A stretch of DNA of 64,000 bases from Porphyridium purpureum (Eukaryota > Rhodophyta > Bangiophyceae > Porphyridiales > Porphyridiaceae), in contig VRMN01000011.1 of assembly GCA_008690995.1 (NCBI GenBank), forward strand, positions 124,001 through 188,000. The letters run 5' to 3'. Both the position numbers and the translations under genes were made by a program. Within the stretch, counting starts at the first letter, position 1. Every line of letters starts with the position of its first letter. Below the pieces are notes generated by a model. That model saw only the letters and a list, made by a program, of their open reading frames with translations, was not told where the DNA came from and made no database searches. This document shows, in pieces, positions 58,387 to 64,000 of this stretch.

Positions 58387-59142
58387 ATGATCCTCGTGCT
58401 GCTTCTGTTAGCGGCTTCTGCGCTGGGGATGATGGGCGCAGCCGCGCAGGATGAAATCCCGTGCGTGGTGTTGTGCTACCAGCGCGACTTCAAATGCTTC
58501 GTGGGGACTGAAGGGGACTGCTCAGAGTACGAGTGTTCGGGCTTGATTCCGTATTTTCTAGATGAAAAGACACAAAGGCCCGAGTTCCCAGCAGGGTCCT
58601 GCTGGTATGATGAGATGGATGTCGGCGTGTGCAAGAACCCAGATTGCTCAGAGAGGCTCTGTCAATCGTCGATGCTCCTCAACGACTGGGTGCTCAATGT
58701 AATGTCGACGTCGGTCGGGGACAACGCTTCTTGCGCAAATGTCTGTGCACAAGTGCCTGGAAATAGGCCGTGTAATCGCGAGGCGACGGCAGCGCTAAAC
58801 TCACCCGAAGCCATCGTCGACGTTTTCGAGCAGAATTTTTATCCCTTCACGTGCAACACGCTCGGTGGCGGGGCTTATCCCCTCGAGGCACCGGGCGGGA
58901 TTGGTGGTGGATGCACGTTCATCCGGGATTCAGAAGCGTACACGTGCGAATCGGTGATCCCGGGCGCAGAGCCCGAAGTCTTCTTGTCGGTATGCTGCTG
59001 TGGTTCCAACTGCCCTTTGTCTTCTTTCCAGGCACAGTCTTTCGGCGGGGATGGCAGCTTGTATGCCTGGCACGCGAACGTCCAACCTGCACCAGAGCGT
59101 GCAGTCGAACTGCAAGACCGGGTGTCCAAGTTTAACACATGA
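58387..59142 (+). CDS. Secreted cysteine-rich protein, paralog B
   Basis: A 251-residue predicted secreted protein and clear paralog of the one at 32109. The signal peptide is MILVLLLLAASALGMMGAAAQ. The shared cysteine frame reads KCFVGTEGDCSEYEC, then CKNPDCSERLC, then LNDWVLNVMSTSV, SCANVCAQ, CNREATAALNSPEA, QNFYPFTC, GGCTFI and YTCESVIPG with SVCCCGSNCPL. The C-terminal tail after this differs between the two. Conservation of every cysteine with about half of the other residues changed points to an old duplication under selection for the fold. No known domain is recognised. The ATG at 58387 starts the signal peptide; an upstream in-frame leader would hide it. Confidence 0.87.
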   Translation: MILVLLLLAASALGMMGAAAQDEIPCVVLCYQRDFKCFVGTEGDCSEYECSGLIPYFLDEKTQRPEFPAGSCWYDEMDVGVCKNPDCSERLCQSSMLLNDWVLNVMSTSVGDNASCANVCAQVPGNRPCNREATAALNSPEAIVDVFEQNFYPFTCNTLGGGAYPLEAPGGIGGGCTFIRDSEAYTCESVIPGAEPEVFLSVCCCGSNCPLSSFQAQSFGGDGSLYAWHANVQPAPERAVELQDRVSKFNT

Positions 59143-59588
59143 AGTTTGTCCACGAATGAGACAAAGCTGAAACTGTCGTGACGCGTTTTGAAAGGCGCTG
59201 TTTCTAGAAGCCACGTGTCCTCTCCTTGATGCAGGCGTCTGTGAGCCGCCTGCAAAATAGTTGGAAACAAGATTGACACCTGCACGTCATGCTCGGTCTG
59301 ATTGCGAGCACTCAGCTTCGCTTCGGCTGTGAAATACGGAAGAAGAAGACAAGACTTTCGACTGCAATGCCCTGGACTTGACTCGAAACGACTTCCTGTG
59401 ACTAATCATCCATGTCTATACCTTGAACAGATGTACAATGTTCCTATACAATAGAATCCCGCATACTCTCTGTATCTATTCAGCAAAGAATTTGTGAACA
59501 AGCCGTACTCCAAGCTTTGCGGTGTGTTCGTTCCATTTTCAAGAATTTTTGTGAGCGAGAGCGTTTAACACGATGTCAAGTAATTGCC
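59143..59588. other. Convergent intergenic
   Basis: About 450 bases between two converging genes, AT-richer, no feature recognised. Confidence 0.4.
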
Positions 59589-60561
59589 CTAAAAGAGCCG
59601 AAACTTACGTCGTGCCTTGGTCGCTTCACGAACCTTTTCACGTGTATCCAGCTCAATATCCTTATCCAGCTTCTTCAGCACAGTCAAGCACTTATCTGCC
59701 TCGTCGGCGGCTCCGAGATGCGCGTGCGAAAGAGCTCTTGACGCCCACGAGCGAGGATGATCAGGCACGAGACCGATGGCTTCGTTTGCATTTTCAAGGG
59801 CGCTTGCCTACACAGAAAGAATCAAGAAACAGGAGCGGAACGCGGGCTAGGGTGAGAATCTTCACGGGAACTTGAAAGAAAAAAGAGAAATGAGCTTCAA
59901 GCAGTGTCGAAGAAACGAAAGGAAAAAAAACAGGACATACCGCTTCGCCCTGCTGCAAACGCAACACTGCACAATTGGAAAGAAACGCAGCCTCCAAGTA
60001 TGCGCGACTCGGGCACGGGCTTGAGCCATTCCGCAAAAGCTGAATGGCGTTCTCAAAACAGCCCAGCGCCTGCTTTGTCGCATAGGCAGAGTCTGACTTG
60101 GACGCAATCTTCCGGGCCCTGTCGGCCTCTTCAAGCGCCTTTGCGACGGCGCTATTCAAATTGATGCCAACACCACCAGTTTGCCGCTCGGATCCTGCCG
60201 CATACCGCTCCGCGAGCTGCAAGATGGAGCTCACAGGCCGCATTCGGCGCTGGACGCGTTCATAGAAGACCACATTTGGGCCGTTGCCGCATTCTCCGAG
60301 GCACCCGCATTCTCTCACAACAGCACCATTCGCTCCAGCATCAAGCAAGCCATCCAGTGCTGCGGCGGTGAACTTTGAGCCGTCACGCACGCACGTCTTG
60401 CCCGTGCACACCAGGATGGGTGCGTGAACAAAACCATCCCGTTGGGACGTGTCTTCACCTCGTGCGCAACAGCGCAATGCGCATCGGTCTGCCGCGCGAC
60501 CATGCGCATGCGCGCGCGGGCGCGTGGATACCAACGCCGACCCAACGAACCCAAGCGCCAT
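59589..60561 (-). CDS. Plastid thioredoxin-like [2Fe-2S] ferredoxin with TPR domain, one intron
   Basis: A spliced gene: exon 1 60561-59941 (207 codons), intron 59940-59808 (133 bases, GTATGTCC to TGTGTAG), exon 2 59807-59589. The join is between codons and gives 279 residues. The leader begins MALGFVGSALV and is Arg/Ala-rich, a plastid transit peptide. The middle holds a thioredoxin-like [2Fe-2S] domain: CTGKTC, then ECGCLGECGNGPNV, as in NuoE-like and plant chloroplast relatives. TPR helices follow (KQALGCFENAIQLL, AAFLSNCAVLRLQQGEA, and after the join ALENANEAIGLVPDHPRSWASRA). Splicing restores a regular TPR pattern, which supports the intron. It probably binds partners in plastid redox or Fe-S chemistry; the exact role is unknown. 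Confidence 0.87.
59808..59940 (-). other. Spliceosomal intron
   Basis: 133 bases, GT-AG, pyrimidine-rich before the acceptor. Without removal the frame runs into hydrophobic nonsense; with removal the TPR repeats continue. Confidence 0.85.
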
Positions 60562-61319
60562 TGAGGCCCCCGCGCCCGCAGCGCCGCTGCGCACACGAAT
60601 CTCTCCAACCGTTTCCCTGGCGGCAAACCGCACCCCAACCGCTGTACCTCCACCTCCTTGTTCTAAATGATGCCATGTCATCCTGTCATCATTCAGCGAA
60701 AAGTTAAAAATAGGCGCGCCGAACTTGACTAGCGCCGAGAGCGTCTGTCCGTCCCGCGCGTGTCCGTGCGCGTCTTTTTTTTTTTTGTTTTTGCCTGACC
60801 TTGCGATGCTCTTCTATGAAATCCGTCCGCTTTGATACGAACCGAGCCAGCGCACTATATACGCCGCGGTGTGTCGGTTTCTGTATAAACGGTATTGTTT
60901 TGATAGACGCGTTCGAACGTTTTGTGTTTGTGGGCAAGACGTTTCAAATCGGGGGGCCACCTTTCTCCTCCTCCTCCACCACCACCTAGTGAGTGTTTTT
61001 TCCAGTATGCTTTTGGAGGTGTTTAGTTATGATGTTGCGGTTTTGGTATCGCAGATGAGGAAAGGGGGGCGTGTGTCGAGTGGTGAGGCGCGGCACGGGG
61101 ATGTAGGAAAGAAGCGCGTTTCAGTAGGACGTTGGTTCGAACCCGCGCCACGCGGAGAGGAGGGGGTTTGGTAGAAGGGCGTGTTTGTACAGTGGGAAGG
61201 GTGTGGCGGAGGAAGATGATGGAGCTGACGTTTCCGTAGGGATAAGGGAGGAGAGGCAGTGCGGAAGGGGGCGAGGAAGGGGGAGACAAGGGGGGGTGTC
61301 TCCGCGTGGGGTTTGCGCG
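60562..61319. promoter_or_regulatory. Divergent promoter region
   Basis: About 760 bases between divergent genes. It contains a T-run near 60776-60795, a TATA-like CACTATATACG near 60853-60863, and a G-rich stretch upstream of 61320. The sequence GGTTCGAACCC near 61133 resembles a tRNA T-loop but its flanks do not pair. Confidence 0.4.
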
Positions 61320-63368
61320 ATGGCGGACACGGAGATGGCTCCGGTGGAGCTTGCGCCCGCCGCCGCAGAGACGGGGAGTGGGAAAGTGCCCACCGCCAGT
61401 GATGCGGGCGTGGGCGGGTTGGCGAGCATGTTTGCGGCCAAGGACGAGGCTGCAAAGGAGCCGCTGCCGCTGAAGGAGCTCAAGAAGCTGCGCACCATGG
61501 AGCGGCGTGAGAGCAGCGATCAGGGTGAAGCCGCGACTTTGGTCACTAAGACGAGCGGGAAAGCCGCGGCGGGTTCGGCGGAAATCACGCCCGCGGACGC
61601 GGCGCCGGGCGAGGCGATGGCGCGCGCGCCCTCCAGGTCGCTCTCAAGGAGGAAGTCGTCCATGTCACGTCGGTCGCTGAAGCGCACCGATCAGTCGGCC
61701 ATGGATCCTGAATTCCCGCCAGAGCCGGAAATGACCGAGGAGGAGCGTGCCAAGCTGTATGCGGAACGCGAGACTGCGTGGGCCAAGGAGAAGGAGGAGT
61801 ACGAGAAATTGCTAGCTGAAAAGGAGCTTGTACTGAACAAGTGGAAGAAGACGGTCCGTGTGGCAGAGTCTACACAGCGCGTGAAGGATCGTCGAAAGAT
61901 CGTCAAGCCGAAAAAGGTGAGAGTGATTCCAGATTATATTGAGGCAGACTTGTACGGGCGCGGATTCGACTACATTTTCGGTGAGTACGCGCAAGAGTAC
62001 ACAGTCCTGGAAGCCGCACAAAAGCTCGAGATGATTCGGAACAAGAAGGCGCACGTGCAGCCGGGAGAGTACGTCGATTATGATGTGTATGGTCGTGGTG
62101 ATCCGCGCATCTTTGGCGAGGGAGCGCACATCGAGAGCAAACGCCAGTGTGCCGAAGTGTCACTGGCCAAACAGGAGGAAGCGTCCAAGAAGCCAGCGAA
62201 GAGCAAGATTAAGTTCCCAGTGGGCGCAGATAATTACTATCGCGATTACGAGAAGGAAAAGGCATCGATGTTGCGCTCGGTCAGCCAGAAGGTCACACCG
62301 CTCAAGGCAAACGTGTATGACGCGGCCGACACGGCAGCAGATGAACTCGTCATGGCTACCATGGAGGATATCTTGCTCAACACAGAGTTTGACCTCGAGA
62401 AGCTCGCGGAAATGGATGCCGAAGCGGCTGAGAAAGAGGCAGAGATGGTAAAGGCCACGGGTGTACCGGCCGACGGAACAGCAGTCACACCCACAACCAT
62501 CATGGAGGGTGATGCGGCTGCAGCTGCCGTGGCAGAACCGGCTCCTGCAGTCGCAGCCGACCTTGTGCCCGTAGCACCAGAAAAGCGCGCGGACTTCCAA
62601 CAGTTGAAGTCGCGTGATTATGCTCTAGCAGATGAGTCGAACGCGGTGGTGGACGAGACGGCGAAAACAGACTTTAAGTCTAAGTTTTCGATGTTTGAGG
62701 CGGACAAACCGGTCAAGAAGGAAGACCCGCAACCTGAGAATGTCGCTTCATCGTCAGCTGAAGCCGTTCCTGGACCTCTTGGTGAGTCTGCTGCGGATGC
62801 AGCGGTCGAGTCAGAGCCAGTGGAGGCTGAAGAGCAGGCGATAGAGAAGACTTTTGTTCCAGCACCGGCAGTATTGGATGAGACCGAAGCCTCTCCTGAA
62901 GCAGCGCAAGCGGCACCGGAAACCGCATCGGCAGCCGAGCCAGCAGCTGTACCAGAGCCTGCCGCGGAGGAAGATGGGGTCGCCGAAGAAGCCGTCGAGG
63001 ATGCACAACAGGAAGACAAGGAAGAGGAACCTGCCGCAGTTGTTGCGGCGGCGGCGGTAGCAGGGCCGCCAGGTCGTCCACCAAAGCCCCAAACGACTGC
63101 ATATGAGAATGTTCCGGCACCGCCGGAGCAGGTAGATTACACTGGCACGGGAGGAGTCCTTTCCAGCGGGGCCGAAAGTGAGGATGTGGAAGCTGTGGCT
63201 TCCGGCACCGGCGAACCGGTGAAGAAGAAGAAAAAGAAGAAGAAGGTGACGTCCGACAGCGAGGGTATGTCAGACGTCATGTCCGCAGACGGTACTGGGG
63301 CCGATGGCGAAGTCAAGAAGAAGAAGAAGAAGAAAAAGAAGCCGGTCGCTGAGGCAGTCCCCGCATAA
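61320..63368 (+). CDS. Disordered Lys/Ala/Glu-rich protein with two YGRG-IFGE repeats
   Basis: A 682-residue protein of unknown function. The N-terminal 170 residues are low-complexity with a Ser/Arg-rich patch (RSLSRRKSSMSRRSLKR) that looks like a phosphorylation target. Residues 130-190 form a charged helix. Two related segments follow: DYIEADLYGRGFDYIFGEYAQ-like near 203 and DYDVYGRGDPRIFGEGAH-like near 257, sharing the pattern D-x-Y-G-R-G-x-x-x-I-F-G-E. The rest is Ala/Glu/Pro-rich and acidic, ending with two poly-Lys runs (8-9 Lys each). The start at 61320 is the first ATG that avoids a G-rich leader. It could be a structural, scaffold or ribosome-related protein; no family assigned. Confidence 0.78.
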   Translation: MADTEMAPVELAPAAAETGSGKVPTASDAGVGGLASMFAAKDEAAKEPLPLKELKKLRTMERRESSDQGEAATLVTKTSGKAAAGSAEITPADAAPGEAMARAPSRSLSRRKSSMSRRSLKRTDQSAMDPEFPPEPEMTEEERAKLYAERETAWAKEKEEYEKLLAEKELVLNKWKKTVRVAESTQRVKDRRKIVKPKKVRVIPDYIEADLYGRGFDYIFGEYAQEYTVLEAAQKLEMIRNKKAHVQPGEYVDYDVYGRGDPRIFGEGAHIESKRQCAEVSLAKQEEASKKPAKSKIKFPVGADNYYRDYEKEKASMLRSVSQKVTPLKANVYDAADTAADELVMATMEDILLNTEFDLEKLAEMDAEAAEKEAEMVKATGVPADGTAVTPTTIMEGDAAAAAVAEPAPAVAADLVPVAPEKRADFQQLKSRDYALADESNAVVDETAKTDFKSKFSMFEADKPVKKEDPQPENVASSSAEAVPGPLGESAADAAVESEPVEAEEQAIEKTFVPAPAVLDETEASPEAAQAAPETASAAEPAAVPEPAAEEDGVAEEAVEDAQQEDKEEEPAAVVAAAAVAGPPGRPPKPQTTAYENVPAPPEQVDYTGTGGVLSSGAESEDVEAVASGTGEPVKKKKKKKKVTSDSEGMSDVMSADGTGADGEVKKKKKKKKKPVAEAVPA

Positions 63369-64000
63369 ATGAAGGGTCCGATGAGTGCTTGATTCGCACC
63401 GTTCTGATTCCGTTTAGATAGGAGTGTGCTCTCGTCGTGAATCTTTGGTGCAGTCCTTTTTTTTCTGACTCGGATTTCTAGCCCTTGTCTTCTTTGACTG
63501 TATATTGGCTTTAATCTTCTTTGACTTGTAGGCGGTGTTTTTTCATAAGAGAACGTTGCTGTGTGTGGTGGTCAAACTCACTAGATGCGGGCTTGAAGCT
63601 CAATCCCAAGCATGCGAGTTTGACGGTTTCGCAACTGATTTGTTTTTCATGGTTGGAGGGGTCCGAATCAATTCTGTTTGCAGACAGGCGTTGAAGGGTT
63701 GCCTTGTTGGCAGGGCGGATCCTGTACACCGATTCGTGTTTGCTAGTCGCGGACGCGGGCTCGGTGGATATGTTGGTACGGAGTGATGCAGTGCCGTGCG
63801 GTACGGTGCGCCAATGTGGGGAATGAGCTCAGCGCTGATACCATGTCGTTTTCGGGCAGGTAGTAGATGTCTGGGCTTCTTGTCTCTTGTGTGCTCTAGC
63901 AGTTTCCGGTGGCCGGCGCAGTTGCAAGATAATTTTGGTGTCGTTGTGACCTGTAGTTTTCATCTTCGTAATGAACGAATGCAGCCTTGCGTCGTCGTGG
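63369..64000. other. 3' flank to window end
   Basis: About 630 bases with T-rich tracts just after the stop. An 83-codon frame at 63535-63786 lacks any supporting pattern. Nothing else recognised. Confidence 0.4.

Noticed and set aside
61105-61160. tRNA-like T-loop GGTTCGAACCC
   Set aside because: The stem bases do not pair and no D-arm or anticodon arm lies at the right distance.

Overview
This is nuclear DNA of a photosynthetic eukaryote, most likely a unicellular red alga close to Porphyridium. A phycoerythrobilin:ferredoxin oxidoreductase (PebB), a plastid ferredoxin-thioredoxin reductase variable chain, a double-domain Cpn20 and a PsbP-like lumen protein point to a phycobilin-bearing plastid. 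Mitochondrial Hsp70, SRP72, CCT-theta and a bZIP factor show that the genome is nuclear and eukaryotic. Genes are GC-rich, closely packed on both strands and almost all without introns; only one gene (59589-60561) shows a clear intron. The genus is inferred, not proven.

Layout. 0-16.9 kb is a dense housekeeping block: mtHsp70, PsbP-like, SRP72, an EndoU-family RNase, a small membrane protein resembling the start of a Na,K-ATPase beta subunit, Cpn20, an ABC1/ADCK kinase, mitochondrial ribosomal protein uL15m, a CaMK/CDPK-like kinase and a plastid serine O-acetyltransferase. 17.2-18.9 kb holds a decayed ankyrin-repeat gene. 19.4-31.5 kb carries a RING/Sel1/membrane protein, a 60-residue membrane protein, a NUMOD3-like protein, CCT8, a P-loop nucleotide kinase, an Arc1p/AIMP1-type tRNA-binding protein, a bZIP factor and HisI.

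32-59 kb is the accessory part. Two paralogous secreted cysteine-rich proteins (32.1 and 58.4 kb) flank a head-to-tail array of four related two-finger C2H2 genes (34.4-47.0 kb). The array shows gene conversion, duplicated 3' flanks and a relic of a further copy. Inside the same flanks lies a tight trio of plastid genes tied to ferredoxin or Fe-S chemistry (FTR variable chain, PebB, BolA; 48.5-51.0 kb). Next to it is a young, whole-looking Ty3/Gypsy LTR retrotransposon (52.57-58.02 kb) with an exact 5-bp target duplication. The window ends with a plastid [2Fe-2S]-TPR protein and a long disordered lysine/alanine-rich protein with two YGRG-IFGE repeats.

Across the window the predicted plastid proteins share an N-terminal F-V-G/S motif, while the cytosolic and mitochondrial ones lack it. 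The best candidates for something undescribed are the mosaic zinc-finger array with its novel N-terminal domain, and the paired cysteine-rich secreted proteins around it.
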